Notes: a model not told the origin generated them from the letters alone. A stretch of DNA of 64,000 nucleotides from Listeria cossartiae subsp. cayugensis (GCF_014229095.1 NZ_JAARZC010000001.1:806001-870000), one strand, 5' to 3'; numbered from the stretch's first letter, positions 15,427 to 23,592 are shown. A program made the numbers and translations.

Positions 15427-15459
15427 AAAAAAGAAAACGCTTTAGGACGGCGTTTTCTT
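15427..15459 (-). terminator. Intrinsic terminator
   Basis: AAGAAAACGC pairs with GCGTTTTCTT, followed on the minus strand by TTTTT; it ends the PhnB-like gene. Confidence 0.8.
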
Positions 15460-15466
15460 CTCGATT

Positions 15467-15874
15467 TTATACAAATGCCAATTGCCAAGTGATTCCGAAT
15501 TTATCCGTAACCCAAGCAACTTTTCGAAGGGCTTCAACTGCTTCTGGGCCCATCATAACCGTACCATCTTTAGCCAATTTTTCAAAAAGGGTATCGAATT
15601 CGTTTTCTGTATCTGCAAAATATAGGGTGGTTGTTGCCCAACTAAAGTCAGGAGAGGCGTTATTTGTCATGTCCATGATCATGAATGAGGCCCCCTTCAT
15701 TTCAAAAGTAGCGTTGAGCACCTTGCCAATATCGCCACCTTGTTCGGGTTTTGTGAAGTAGGTTAGGCCAATTTTTTTTGCATCAGGGAAAGTATCTAAA
15801 TAAAAATTGAAGGCTTCCTCGCCGTTTCCATTAAATGTGAAAAATGTGGAGATTCGTTTCGCTTGATTAAACAT
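15467..15874 (-). CDS. PhnB-like glyoxalase/VOC fold protein
   Basis: The frame reaches 15925, but ATG 15874 with AAAGGAGG 8 nt away gives 135 residues. STFFTFNGNGEEAFNFYLDTF at the start and DKFGITWQLAF at the end are signatures of the PhnB/'3-demethylubiquinone-9 3-methyltransferase' VOC group, despite that name usually metal-independent or of unknown activity. Single domain, cytoplasmic. Substrate not known. It is divergent from the precorrin-2 dehydrogenase gene. Confidence 0.82.
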   Translation of the reverse strand: MFNQAKRISTFFTFNGNGEEAFNFYLDTFPDAKKIGLTYFTKPEQGGDIGKVLNATFEMKGASFMIMDMTNNASPDFSWATTTLYFADTENEFDTLFEKLAKDGTVMMGPEAVEALRKVAWVTDKFGITWQLAFV

Positions 15875-15965
15875 TTCATTTACCTCCTTTGGAATTATTT
15901 TAACTATACCCGAAAAATGTTTCAATTATGTGTTAAAATGAAGAAAAATGTGCGGAGGTTGGCTT

Positions 15966-16445
15966 ATGAAATACCCGATAATGCTTGATATTACAGGGAA
16001 AAAGGTTGTCATAATTGGAGGCGGAAAAGTGGCGCTTCGGAAAATTGCGGGTTTGCTGGATGCGGGTGCGGATATTTTAGTTGTTGGGCTAAATGTTTTG
16101 CCAGAGATTAAGTCGCTTGATGTGCAGGTAGTGGAAGAAGCATATCGCGCGGAACATCTGGAATCGGCTTTTATGATATTTATTTGCACAGATAACCCGG
16201 AAGTAAATCAGCTCGTTTTGCGCGACCGGACGCCTGGGCAACTCGTGAATGATACAACCGAGCAAGCAAATTCCGATTTTTTCAATATGGCGACGGTGAC
16301 GAAAAATGAACTGACGATTGGAATCTCAACGGGCGGAGGCAATCCAGGTTACGCGAAGAAAGTGAAGCGCGAAGTTAACCAGTTGGTAGCAGATTTAGAA
16401 ACAAAGGAAATTGCTAATCGTAATAAAAAAGATAAAACCTGCTAA
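15966..16445 (+). CDS. Precorrin-2 dehydrogenase / sirohydrochlorin branch enzyme
   Basis: ATG 15966 follows GCGGAGG; 159 residues. The N-terminal Rossmann fold has KVVIIGGGKVALRKIAGLL (GxGxxA NAD site) and matches the CysG N-terminal/Met8/SirC family, which oxidises precorrin-2 to sirohydrochlorin. It is shorter than full Met8 (about 200) and ends soon after the dimerisation helices, so the chelatase part may be missing. Its position beside the pdu/cob genes fits supply of sirohydrochlorin for anaerobic B12 synthesis by the cbi genes at the other end of the window. A terminator follows. Confidence 0.85.
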   Translation: MKYPIMLDITGKKVVIIGGGKVALRKIAGLLDAGADILVVGLNVLPEIKSLDVQVVEEAYRAEHLESAFMIFICTDNPEVNQLVLRDRTPGQLVNDTTEQANSDFFNMATVTKNELTIGISTGGGNPGYAKKVKREVNQLVADLETKEIANRNKKDKTC

Positions 16446-16465
16446 TTTTAGTAGGTTTTTTATTC
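16434..16465 (+). terminator. Intrinsic terminator
   Basis: AAAACCTGCT pairs with AGTAGGTTTT (one G-T) followed by TTTTTATT. Confidence 0.85.
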
Positions 16466-16514
16466 TATTATATTGCTCTCTTTTAGGTTGCAAAATTTTA
16501 CTATAGATTTTGGA

Positions 16515-16543
16515 ATGTAAACGCTCTATCATTGAAGTATACT
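16515..16543 (+). promoter_or_regulatory. pduS promoter with cre-like -35 box
   Basis: ATGTAA (16515-16520), 17 bp and TATACT (16538-16543). The 14-mer TGTAAACGCTCTAT (16516-16529) covers the -35 and matches the left half of a catabolite-responsive element. The same arrangement occurs at pocR. Confidence 0.55.
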
Positions 16544-16572
16544 GAAAAACTATTAAGAGGGTGTTGAGCCAA

Positions 16573-17928
16573 ATGTCCATTTTAGAAAAGATTAAAGATG
16601 CTGGCGTTGTTGGTTGTGGGGGAGCGGGCTTTCCGACCCATGCCAAATTTAGTGGCGAAGTGGAATATTTAATTATTAATGCAGCGGAATGTGAACCGCT
16701 ACTAAAAACCGATCATTTTGTTATGAGAAACCATGCAGTAGAAACGATTAAAGCAATTGAAATGGTTAAAAACCAAGTAGGTGCAGAATTTGCCGTTATT
16801 GCGACGAAACGATATTACACAGAGGAAATTGCGGCATTGCGTGCGGCAATTATGGAACTAGATGCGAGCGTGACAATTCATGAGATGGATAATGTCTATC
16901 CGACGGGTGACGAGCAAGTTATGGTATTTGAAGTAACTGGGCGAGTTGTACCACCAAGCGGAATTCCTCTAATGGTGGGCTGTATCGTATCGAATGTTTC
17001 AACAATGTGGAACGTCTTTCACGCGATTCAAGATGAGGCGCCAGTTATTCGTAAACAATTAACAGTCACTGGAGCAGTTGGAGAGCCAAAACTGTTAGAT
17101 GTACCAGTTGGAACGCCATTTGAAGTATGTTTAGCAGCAGCTGGTGGAACTAATTTAGCGGAGTATTTATTTTTAGATGGTGGACCGATGATGGGTAAAC
17201 TAAACGACCAATCCACCATTTCGGAAAAAGTTGTAACGAAAACAACATCTGGTTTGATTGTGGCAGAAGATACGGGCTACTTGCACAAACTGCATTATCA
17301 AACAGTGGAACAAATTTTTAATGAAACTAAATCAGCGTGTATTCAGTGTTCGCTTTGTTCGGATTTATGCCCAAGACAACAATTAGGTCATGATATTCAT
17401 CCACATAAAGTTATGCGTCATTTTGCGGTGGCGGAAGATATTTCGGATATCAAACCGGACCCAATTTGGGAAGAAGCGATGATTTGTTGTGAATGTGGGA
17501 TTTGTGAAGTAATCGCTTGTCCGATGGGGCTTTCTCCGCGTCAAGTAAACATTCACGTGAAAAAAGAACTTTTAAAACAAGGCGTACGTTATCAAACGGA
17601 TAAAAAAGAATTCACACCAGATCCGATGCGCGAATATAAATCAATTGCACCCAAAAACATTTTAATTAAAATGGGCTTGCAGCAATATGCGGACGTTCAT
17701 TTAGAAAAAATGCATTATTTAGAAGTGGATGAAGTATTTATTCCGATGAAAATGCATATTGGTGCGCCGTCCATTCCAGTTGTAAGTGAAGGCGATATCG
17801 TGAAAAAAGGGGACTTAATTGCGAAGATTCCTGATACGGCACTTGGGGCAAATATCCACGCGAGCATTGATGGTCAAATTATCCGGATAACTGAAGAACA
17901 AGTTCATATTAAGAAGGTGATGTCATGA
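16573..17928 (+). CDS. pduS: PduS, cobalamin reductase (RnfC-like)
   Basis: ATG 16573 is chosen over GTG 16561 because AGAGGGTG then sits about 10 nt away; 451 residues. The N-terminus has GVVGCGGAGFPTHAKF, the flavin/NADH loop shared with RnfC and NuoF. Two ferredoxin-type clusters follow: CIQCSLCSDLCP (about 256-267) and CCECGICEVIACP (about 303-315). A C-terminal SLBB/barrel-sandwich region closes the protein. PduS reduces cob(III)alamin for PduO within the propanediol microcompartment. The stop overlaps pduT by 4 bp. Confidence 0.93.
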   Translation: MSILEKIKDAGVVGCGGAGFPTHAKFSGEVEYLIINAAECEPLLKTDHFVMRNHAVETIKAIEMVKNQVGAEFAVIATKRYYTEEIAALRAAIMELDASVTIHEMDNVYPTGDEQVMVFEVTGRVVPPSGIPLMVGCIVSNVSTMWNVFHAIQDEAPVIRKQLTVTGAVGEPKLLDVPVGTPFEVCLAAAGGTNLAEYLFLDGGPMMGKLNDQSTISEKVVTKTTSGLIVAEDTGYLHKLHYQTVEQIFNETKSACIQCSLCSDLCPRQQLGHDIHPHKVMRHFAVAEDISDIKPDPIWEEAMICCECGICEVIACPMGLSPRQVNIHVKKELLKQGVRYQTDKKEFTPDPMREYKSIAPKNILIKMGLQQYADVHLEKMHYLEVDEVFIPMKMHIGAPSIPVVSEGDIVKKGDLIAKIPDTALGANIHASIDGQIIRITEEQVHIKKVMS

Positions 17929-18479
17929 AAATGGATACATTAGGATTTCTCGAATTAAATAGTATTTCGAAAGGTATCGAAGCGGTCGACACAATGCTAA
18001 AAGCGGCCAATTCAGAATTGATTTATGCAAAAGCAAGCTGTCCAGGAAAGTATTATATTTTAATTGCTGGAACAGTGGATTCAGTGGCGCAATCAATTGA
18101 AGCAGGTACGAAGATTGGTGCGGCCAATATCGTTGGTAACTTAGTGATTCCACGTGTGTCTGACCAAGTGATTAAAGCGATTAATAAAACCGCAGTACCG
18201 GATGAAATGAACGCGGTTGGAGTTATGGAATATTATTCTTGCTCTGGTTCGATTATTGCTGCAGATGCCGCAGTAAAAGCAGCCGATGTGCAGTTACTGG
18301 ATATTCGTTTGGCGACTGGGATTGCTGGTAAATCGTTCGTTGTGTTAACGGGTGATACAGCAGCATGTGAGGCGGCGGTAGAAGCTGGACTTGCAGCAGC
18401 CAAAGAAGAAGCACTTTTAATTAATAAAGTAGTTATTCCAAGACCGCGAAAAGAAGTTTTTGAGAGTTTAATCTACTAA
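17925..18479 (+). CDS. pduT: PduT, trimeric shell protein with Fe-S pore Cys
   Basis: 184 residues with two BMC domains in tandem (about 5-85 and 97-180), the BMC-T plan. Cys106 in YYSCSGS is at the position of the Salmonella PduT cysteine (Cys108) that supplies a [4Fe-4S] cluster at the trimer pore. It would pass electrons across the shell to PduS, whose gene overlaps it (ATGA). The palindromic element at 18481 and a terminator follow. Confidence 0.93.
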   Translation: MKMDTLGFLELNSISKGIEAVDTMLKAANSELIYAKASCPGKYYILIAGTVDSVAQSIEAGTKIGAANIVGNLVIPRVSDQVIKAINKTAVPDEMNAVGVMEYYSCSGSIIAADAAVKAADVQLLDIRLATGIAGKSFVVLTGDTAACEAAVEAGLAAAKEEALLINKVVIPRPRKEVFESLIY

Positions 18480-18480
18480 A

Positions 18481-18500
18481 AAGATAACAATATATTGTCA
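18481..18500. promoter_or_regulatory. Palindromic operator-like element, copy 1 (pduU)
   Basis: AAGATAACAATATATTG (18481-18497) is identical to a site upstream of pduA, and ATAACAATATATTGTCA (18484-18500) matches one upstream of cblT at 16 of 17 bases. The core ACAATATATTGT (18487-18498) is a perfect 12-bp palindrome. It begins right after the pduT stop and precedes the pduU promoter. Confidence 0.55.
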
Positions 18501-18514
18501 TAGAGTTTTTGAAG

Positions 18515-18549
18515 AAGGCGCGCACTAACTGGAGTTGCGTGCCTTTTAT
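18515..18549 (+). terminator. Intrinsic terminator after pduT
   Basis: AAGGCGCGCA pairs with TGCGTGCCTT (one G-T) around 11 nt, then TTTTAT. Confidence 0.75.
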
Positions 18550-18551
18550 AC

Positions 18552-18586
18552 AATCTGACAAAATAGTGGCGCCTAAATATGATAGG
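18552..18586 (+). promoter_or_regulatory. pduU promoter
   Basis: CTGACA, a 17-bp spacer and TATGAT lie about 50 bp before the pduU start, downstream of the terminator and the palindromic element. Confidence 0.5.
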
Positions 18587-18626
18587 ATTATTTTGAGATA
18601 GTTTGTCTAGATGAGGAGTGAATAAA

Positions 18627-18977
18627 ATGGGTTTTGATGATAATAAAGAACGTGTAATACAAGAATATGTACCAGGTAAACAGGTGACGCTTGCGCATTT
18701 AATCGCCAATCCGAACCGTGATATTTATACAAAATTAGGATTAGAAGATGGCGCGACTGCGATTGGGATTTTGACCATCACACCAAGTGAAGCTTCGATT
18801 ATTGCAAGTGATATCGCGACAAAATCAGGCGATGTCCAAATTGGTTTTATTGATCGTTTCAGTGGTTCCGTTGTACTAACTGGCGATGTTTCTTCTGTTG
18901 AAGCAGCTTTACAACAAGTAGTATTTTCACTAAACGAAATTTTGGACTTCTCGATTCCAAAAATTACTAGGAGCTGA
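18627..18977 (+). CDS. pduU: PduU, permuted BMC shell protein
   Basis: ATG 18627 (GAGGAG 9 nt upstream) gives 116 residues; a GTG at 18618 lies inside the ribosome binding site. It has an N-terminal beta-hairpin/barrel extension ([19 protein letters not shown]) followed by a circularly permuted BMC domain ([19 protein letters not shown]), as in PduU/EutS hexamers. It is the only EutS/PduU-type shell protein in the window, so it may serve both microcompartments. Confidence 0.92.
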   Translation: MGFDDNKERVIQEYVPGKQVTLAHLIANPNRDIYTKLGLEDGATAIGILTITPSEASIIASDIATKSGDVQIGFIDRFSGSVVLTGDVSSVEAALQQVVFSLNEILDFSIPKITRS

Positions 18978-18982
18978 GTCGT

Positions 18983-19414
18983 TTGAAGAAAATGATGGTA
19001 ATGGGCTCAGTCGGTTGTGGTAAAACGACACTGTGCCAAAAATTGCATGGTTACGATATTTTATATAAGAAAACACAAGCTGTGGAGTATTTTCAAGAAA
19101 TGATTGATACTCCCGGCGAATTTGTACAACATAGACAACTTTACAGTGCGCTCACAGTGACGGCAGCAGATGCGTCGGTGATTGCGATTTTACAAAGTGT
19201 CTCGGAGAAGAAGCAGACGTTTTCACCAATGTTTGCTAGTATTTTTGCTAAACCGGTTATTGGGATTGTCACAAAAGTGGATTTAGCGGAATCGGATAAA
19301 GACATTGAGCGAGCTGAGCGGGAATTACGCATGGCTGGCGCGAAGCATATTTTTTATATTTCTTCAGTGGATGAAACAGGAATTGAAGAACTTCGGGCAT
19401 ATTTGGAAGATTAA
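18983..19414 (+). CDS. pduV: PduV, Ras-like P-loop GTPase
   Basis: 143 residues from TTG 18983 (TAGGAG about 9 nt upstream). The P-loop is GSVGCGKT (about residues 8-15), the DTPGE Walker B/switch segment follows, and TKVDL provides the guanine-specificity NKxD-like motif. PduV/EutP proteins attach to the shell through PduU and are thought to help microcompartment positioning; here the two genes are adjacent, 5 bp apart. Some family members have acetate kinase activity, which cannot be judged here. Confidence 0.9.
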   Translation: MKKMMVMGSVGCGKTTLCQKLHGYDILYKKTQAVEYFQEMIDTPGEFVQHRQLYSALTVTAADASVIAILQSVSEKKQTFSPMFASIFAKPVIGIVTKVDLAESDKDIERAERELRMAGAKHIFYISSVDETGIEELRAYLED

Positions 19415-19438
19415 ATTTGATTAAGTGGAGGTTTTTTA

Positions 19439-20188
19439 ATGCCTCAAGTGAGGGATTTATCTGTAATTGATGTGCCAGGTGGTTGTATTTTGACGAGCTG
19501 TGATATTAGTGCTGGATTCGGCGAGAAAGCGCATGATGGCTTGATGGTCGCGCCTGAAGTGACAGCTCGTTTGACTTTGAGGGTTGCTCTGATGGAAATG
19601 ATTGCTTCTGGTGCGGAAGTTGTATCGGTTAGTGATGTTGTCGGAGCTGAAATGGAACCCACTGGTAAACGTGTCATCGCTGGGCTAAAGGACGAACTTA
19701 CCAAGGCGAATTTAAGTCATATCGAATTAAATGGCAGTACAGAAGAAAATATGAAAGTAACTCAAACCAGCGTAGGCGTTCTTGTAACTGGTTTTTCGAC
19801 TAAAGCTGCACTAAAGCTCGTGAATGTGCATGAAGCTGCGGTCTTATTTGCGTTTGGCGAACCGATTGTTGGCGCGGAAGTTTTGCAAAAAATGGCGGAA
19901 ATGCCAGATTATCGTTTAGTGAAAAAGTTGGTGACACATAGCGCTGTGCTTGAAGTAGTACCAGTTGGTTCTAAAGGAATGGCATACGAGGCGAATCTTT
20001 TAGCGCGGCTAAATGATGGCATTTTTACTGCGAGTGATACTTTTAGCGAAGAGGCTATGAATAAAACTGCGGGACCGGCATCTGTTATTTTGGCTGCGGT
20101 TAAAGCAGATGATGTAACCACATTTGAGCGGGAGTTTTTAGGGGCAAAACGGATAGGGGAGTTACGCGGAAGTGAGGAATGGACATGA
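19439..20188 (+). CDS. cblS: CblS, alpha-ribazole kinase
   Basis: 249 residues from ATG 19439 (GTGGAGG). The N-terminal half has an AIR-synthase/PurM-like layout (DISAGFGEKAHDGLM, then a long helix with RVALMEMIASGAEVVSVSD). This matches the Listeria/Geobacillus CblS group, which phosphorylates alpha-ribazole so that the lower ligand of B12 can be made without CobT. The partner transporter CblT is encoded at 56674, and no CobT is present in the window. The 3' end overlaps cobU by 4 bp. Confidence 0.85.
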   Translation: MPQVRDLSVIDVPGGCILTSCDISAGFGEKAHDGLMVAPEVTARLTLRVALMEMIASGAEVVSVSDVVGAEMEPTGKRVIAGLKDELTKANLSHIELNGSTEENMKVTQTSVGVLVTGFSTKAALKLVNVHEAAVLFAFGEPIVGAEVLQKMAEMPDYRLVKKLVTHSAVLEVVPVGSKGMAYEANLLARLNDGIFTASDTFSEEAMNKTAGPASVILAAVKADDVTTFEREFLGAKRIGELRGSEEWT

Positions 20189-20742
20189 GTGAAATGATGC
20201 TTGTAACTGGCGGGGCAAGGAGCGGTAAGAGTAGCTTTGCTGAAAAAGAGGCAGCCAAATTTAACCGTGTTTTATATGTGGCAACAGGCATTGCGTATGA
20301 GAATGATACGGAGTTTCAAGCTAGAATCCAAAAACATCAAGCAACTCGTCCAGCAAATTGGGATACATTCGAGAGTTTTCAAGGAATTGCGACTTATTTG
20401 GATCAACATTCGAACCAATATGAGGTAATTATGCTTGATTGCGTGACAATGTTAGTCACTAATTTGTTTTTCACTTTGCTTGGTGAGCGTGAATTGACGA
20501 ATAAAGTTGCCGATGAAGTTGAGGCGGAGATCCAGTCGGAGGTTAGTGCGATTTTAACAGCTGGCAAGAATTCCACTGCTAAACTTATTTTTGTGACGAA
20601 TGAAATTGGACTTGGCGTCGTGCCTGAAAATAAGCTAACACGTGTTTTTAGGGATATTATCGGCCGAGTCAATCAGCAAATCGCGATGCAAGTGGAAGAA
20701 GTTTATTTTGTCGTAAGTGGCATTCCGAAAAGGTGGAAGTAA
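20185..20742 (+). CDS. cobU: CobU, adenosylcobinamide kinase/guanylyltransferase
   Basis: ATG 20185 (GAGG 7 nt upstream, ATGA overlap with cblS) gives 185 residues. P-loop GGARSGKS near the N-terminus, then the conserved [17 protein letters not shown] containing the guanylylated His, and a C-terminal [20 protein letters not shown] signature. CobU phosphorylates adenosylcobinamide and attaches GMP, preparing it for joining to alpha-ribazole phosphate by CobS. Confidence 0.94.
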   Translation: MSEMMLVTGGARSGKSSFAEKEAAKFNRVLYVATGIAYENDTEFQARIQKHQATRPANWDTFESFQGIATYLDQHSNQYEVIMLDCVTMLVTNLFFTLLGERELTNKVADEVEAEIQSEVSAILTAGKNSTAKLIFVTNEIGLGVVPENKLTRVFRDIIGRVNQQIAMQVEEVYFVVSGIPKRWK

Positions 20743-20743
20743 T

Positions 20744-21490
20744 ATGAAAACATTGATTTTATTAATTCAATTCTTTACGCGAATTCCGCTACCTATCCAA
20801 ATAAATATGGATGAGGTTAACTTGAAAAAAGGGAGCGCCTTGCTGCCATTTGTCGGAGTGATTATTGGCGCTTGGAATTGGCTCGTTTTTGCTTTAGTGG
20901 CGTTTGTTATGCCTTTACCAGTGGCGATTATTGCGGGGCTTTTTGCGGAGATTATCATTACTGGTGGATTCCATGTCGATGCACTGGCGGATACGGCGGA
21001 TGGGCTGTTTTCTTCACGGAAAAGAGAGCGGATGTTGGAAATTATGAAAGATAGTCGCGTTGGTGCGAACGGTGTGATTGCGATTTGCTTTTATTTTCTT
21101 TTTTATGGTGCCTTATTCTTGTCTGTTCCGGATGTACAGCAAATTGGCTGGCTATTTTTCGCATTGCCGATTGTTGCAAAAGGTGTGACGATGCTACTCT
21201 TTGCAAGAATGACATATGCGGGATCAAAGGAAGGTTTAGGTTCGATTTTTCTAGGAGTTCCTTGGTGGCCGATTGTGATTGCGCAAGTGATTGTGTTAGC
21301 TGCGTTGGGACTGTTTTTCTCCTATATTGGTGTCATTGCTTATGTTGGCGTAGTTTTGTTTACGATTATTTACCGGACGTTTGTTTATAAGCGGATTGGT
21401 GGCATGAACGGGGATACGCTTGGTGCAGGTGGACAAATGGGGCAACTTGTCTGTTTATTTTGTTTAGTGCTGCTTTGGGGGTTGATGTAA
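20744..21490 (+). CDS. cobS: CobS, cobalamin-5'-phosphate synthase
   Basis: 248 residues from ATG 20744. An integral membrane protein with about six helices and the family motif [18 protein letters not shown] followed by [10 protein letters not shown], the metal-binding loop that joins adenosylcobinamide-GDP to alpha-ribazole phosphate. The gene starts 1 bp after cobU. Confidence 0.94.
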   Translation: MKTLILLIQFFTRIPLPIQINMDEVNLKKGSALLPFVGVIIGAWNWLVFALVAFVMPLPVAIIAGLFAEIIITGGFHVDALADTADGLFSSRKRERMLEIMKDSRVGANGVIAICFYFLFYGALFLSVPDVQQIGWLFFALPIVAKGVTMLLFARMTYAGSKEGLGSIFLGVPWWPIVIAQVIVLAALGLFFSYIGVIAYVGVVLFTIIYRTFVYKRIGGMNGDTLGAGGQMGQLVCLFCLVLLWGLM

Positions 21491-22066
21491 GTGCAACTTA
21501 TTTTTGTGCGACACGGGGAAACGGACTGGAATGTGGCGAAAAAATATTGTGGACAGCTAGATGTTGCTTTGAATGAACATGGAGTTCAGCAAATGGAGCA
21601 GCTCCGTGAAAAGCTTGACAAGTACTCGGTCGATTTAGTTGTGACGAGTGATCTTACGAGGGTGAAGCAGTCGGCGAATATTTTAAGTAATGATGAGGCG
21701 CTTCGTTTTTCGGCTTTGAATGAAATGGACTTCGGCGATTTTGAAGGTTATACATACCAGGAAATTAGCGCGAAGTTCCCCGAGGCTTGGGATGAATACT
21801 GTAATAATTGGCAAACCGCATTATTTCCAAACGGGGAGAGTTTTCCGATTTTTTATGAGAGAGTGATTGCTACCTTTGAAGCAGAAATGGAAAAATGGCA
21901 GCAATTTGATACGGTATTGCTCGTAGGTCATCTTGGCGTTTTACGAGTGATTGCGCTTTTTTTACAAAAACAAACTATAGCACAATATTGGGATGCCGAT
22001 TTTAAGCAAGGGTGTTATTCGCTCTGGGACAGTGAGTCTCAATGCTTTCTTATTTCTAATCAATAG
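21491..22066 (+). CDS. cobC: CobC, alpha-ribazole/cobalamin phosphate phosphatase
   Basis: 191 residues from GTG 21491, directly after the cobS stop. Histidine phosphatase fold with FVRHGETDWN (catalytic His) near the N-terminus, the second Arg in LTRVKQSAN, a Glu in NEMDFGDFEG and the late His in LLVGHLGVLR. In this operon it should remove the phosphate from adenosylcobalamin-5'-phosphate. It is the last gene before the AspocR riboswitch. Confidence 0.92.
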   Translation: MQLIFVRHGETDWNVAKKYCGQLDVALNEHGVQQMEQLREKLDKYSVDLVVTSDLTRVKQSANILSNDEALRFSALNEMDFGDFEGYTYQEISAKFPEAWDEYCNNWQTALFPNGESFPIFYERVIATFEAEMEKWQQFDTVLLVGHLGVLRVIALFLQKQTIAQYWDADFKQGCYSLWDSESQCFLISNQ

Positions 22067-22101
22067 TAGAATTTTGTCGTTTCAGCTGAAAGTGCCTTTT
22101 T

Positions 22102-22115
22102 TGTAAACGCTTTGT
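22102..22115 (+). promoter_or_regulatory. cre-like half-site upstream of AspocR
   Basis: TGTAAACGCTTTGT matches the catabolite-responsive consensus in its left half only. It lies just ahead of the riboswitch and is similar to elements at pduS and pocR. Confidence 0.35.
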
Positions 22116-22124
22116 GGTAAAATG

Positions 22125-22330
22125 TAGGTAGTTAAATAGGTCTTATGTTGGTGGAATGTATTTGCATTTCTGAAAGAGGAATTCGGTGCAATGCCGAAAC
22201 TGCCCCCGCAACTGTAAGGTGGACAAGAATTGAGATAGCCACTGTGCGTTTTTAGCGTATGGGAAGGTTCAATTGTTGGAGGAAGCCAAGTCAGGATACT
22301 CGCCAAATAAGCCGGAAGCAACTCTTTTTC
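22125..22330 (+). ncRNA. rli39/aspocR: Cobalamin riboswitch opening antisense RNA AspocR
   Basis: The sequence shows the class-I cobalamin riboswitch landmarks: the core GAATTCGGTGCAATGCCGAA, CCCCCGCAACTGTAA, GCCACTG and the late B12 box AAGTCAGGATACTC. It is followed by a terminator at 22379, and beyond that lies pocR on the opposite strand, so read-through would make an antisense RNA to pocR. This is the arrangement described for L. monocytogenes: with B12 the RNA stops early, without B12 the long AspocR forms and lowers PocR. Confidence 0.92.
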
Positions 22331-22377
22331 GGGGTCCTAAAAAGCGTATGCGGGTAGTGTAGCTTTTTTGCTATGCA

Positions 22378-22414
22378 TAAACTCTCATTCGATGACGGAT
22401 GAAAGTTTTTTTGT
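22378..22414 (+). terminator. Riboswitch-controlled terminator
   Basis: AAACTCTCATTC pairs with GGATGAAAGTTT (one mismatch), followed by a T run; it is the expression platform of the riboswitch. Confidence 0.75.
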
Positions 22415-22426
22415 TTTTCAGGCAAC

Positions 22427-22464
22427 AAAAAAGTCATATTCGAAGTTACTAGAACATGACTTTT
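22427..22464 (-). terminator. Terminator of pocR
   Basis: On the minus strand AAAAGTCAT pairs with ATGACTTTT across an 18-nt loop, followed by T residues. Confidence 0.7.
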
Positions 22465-22473
22465 GGAAAATAC

Positions 22474-23358
22474 TTATTTTAAGGTTTCTCGGTAGCCTTT
22501 AGGAGTTACATCAAATTCTTTGCGGAAGACTTTACAGAAATAACTCGTTTGTGTGAAGCCTAAATTACGAGCGATATTATCAATCGACCAGCGCGGATTT
22601 TTCAGCATCTCTTTCGCAAGGGACATTTTCTTTTGATTCACATAATTGATAAAGTTGACATTCATTTCTTTTTTGAAAAGCTTGCTGAAATAGTAGGAAC
22701 TAAGGTACACATGACTTGCTACTTCATCGAGTGTGATCGGACGGTTAAGGTTTTTCTCGATATACTTGAGGGCCTTCCGGATTTCTTTGTTATCTTCCTG
22801 ATGTGTTACTTTTGTATGGTGGAAAGCGATTTTTTGCTTTTGTTCTTCCCGGCTTTTTTCCATTTCGGATTTCAAGTAATACTGGGAAATAATCGTAAGC
22901 ATTTCGGCAGAAGAGTTGATTTTTTTGGAGCTGAAAACAGGGACAGAGCGAAACGCGGAAATAAGTTCTTTGTCGTTTTTCCAATCGGTTTCTTCTGTTT
23001 GGATATTGCCAACTTCGCTACTTTCTTCACAAATAACCTGGCCACTGAGTAAAAATCCACTAAGTTGATTCTCGACGACGATGGGGACTGAAAAATCGGT
23101 TAATCCGGCGTGGCATCGATAAATTAAAGGCTTCCCGGTTTTGGAGGCTTCAAGACCACCAAACATATCACATTTTTGGCAAAGGGAGCGGTATTTGGGG
23201 TTGGAGCGAATGAGTTGGCAAAAAGGAGTAAAGTTACATAATCTAGAAACTTCGGTACCGTGTATATCTACAACAACTGAGGCTAAACTGGTTGCGGCTG
23301 AGAACTCATCCATCACTTTTTCAATGAGCATTTCGTTGCTTTTGGACTGTAGTAACAT
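22474..23358 (-). CDS. pocR: PocR, AraC-family activator of pdu/cob
   Basis: 294 residues from ATG 23358 (GAAAGGGGA). The N-terminal half is a PocR sensory domain (FTPFCQLIRSNPKYRSLCQK followed by CDMFGG and YRCHAGLTDFSVPI) that in Salmonella responds to 1,2-propanediol; its Cys residues may bind metal. The C-terminal 105 residues are two AraC helix-turn-helix motifs (TLDEVASHVYLSSYYFSKLF; NIARNLGFTQTSYFCKVF). It should activate pduA, pduS and B12 genes. It is covered entirely by the riboswitch-controlled antisense RNA and has a close sensorless paralogue at 55809. Confidence 0.92.
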   Translation of the reverse strand: MLLQSKSNEMLIEKVMDEFSAATSLASVVVDIHGTEVSRLCNFTPFCQLIRSNPKYRSLCQKCDMFGGLEASKTGKPLIYRCHAGLTDFSVPIVVENQLSGFLLSGQVICEESSEVGNIQTEETDWKNDKELISAFRSVPVFSSKKINSSAEMLTIISQYYLKSEMEKSREEQKQKIAFHHTKVTHQEDNKEIRKALKYIEKNLNRPITLDEVASHVYLSSYYFSKLFKKEMNVNFINYVNQKKMSLAKEMLKNPRWSIDNIARNLGFTQTSYFCKVFRKEFDVTPKGYRETLK

Positions 23359-23403
23359 AGCGATTCCCCTTTCGGCGATACTTGGCGTGTTTCTGTCGTT
23401 CTT

Positions 23404-23432
23404 AGTATAGCATATTTATAATGCGCTTACAT
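23404..23432 (-). promoter_or_regulatory. pocR promoter with cre-like -35 box
   Basis: On the minus strand ATGTAA (23432-23427), 17 bp and TATACT (23409-23404). TGTAAGCGCATTAT (23431-23418) overlaps the -35, repeating the arrangement seen at pduS. Confidence 0.55.
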
Positions 23433-23444
23433 TTTCTTGCCATG

Positions 23445-23461
23445 AAGATAACAATATATTG
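23445..23461. promoter_or_regulatory. Palindromic operator-like element, copy 2 (pocR-pduA)
   Basis: AAGATAACAATATATTG is identical over 17 bp to the copy at 18481. It lies between the divergent pocR and pduA genes, about 35 bp beyond the pocR -10 and 155 bp upstream of the pduA -10. Confidence 0.55.
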
Positions 23462-23482
23462 CTAAGACTAATTTCATATAAG

Positions 23483-23516
23483 AAAGCCCAAACCATGCAC
23501 TGCTGGATGGCTTTTT
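23483..23516 (+). terminator. Terminator-like hairpin beyond pocR
   Basis: AAAGCC and CCA pair with TGG and GGCTTTTT with small internal loops. It could end AspocR before it runs into pduA. Confidence 0.5.
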
Positions 23517-23531
23517 GTCGTTATTTTTTTT

Positions 23532-23577
23532 GAAGGCGCAAAATTGTGTTAAAACACGATTGGCGTCTTCTTTTTTT
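23532..23577 (+). terminator. Long hairpin with T run upstream of pduA
   Basis: Interrupted stem: GAAG-GCG and AATTGTGTT pair with AACACGATT and GGCGTCTTC, followed by seven T residues. A second stop for antisense transcription, or an attenuator. It lies before the pduA promoter. Confidence 0.55.
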
Positions 23578-23592
23578 CTGTTTGGAAGCGGC

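Noticed and set aside
15423-15761. 112-codon plus-strand ORF opposite the PhnB-like gene
   Set aside because: Ser/Ala-rich shadow of a recognised VOC-fold gene and overlaps its terminator.
16561-16572. GTG start for pduS
   Set aside because: It directly follows the AGAGG ribosome binding site; ATG 16573 has correct spacing.
22633-23052. 139-codon plus-strand ORF opposite pocR
   Set aside because: Complete overlap with the well-supported pocR coding frame; Phe-rich shadow translation, although the strand is transcribed as antisense RNA.
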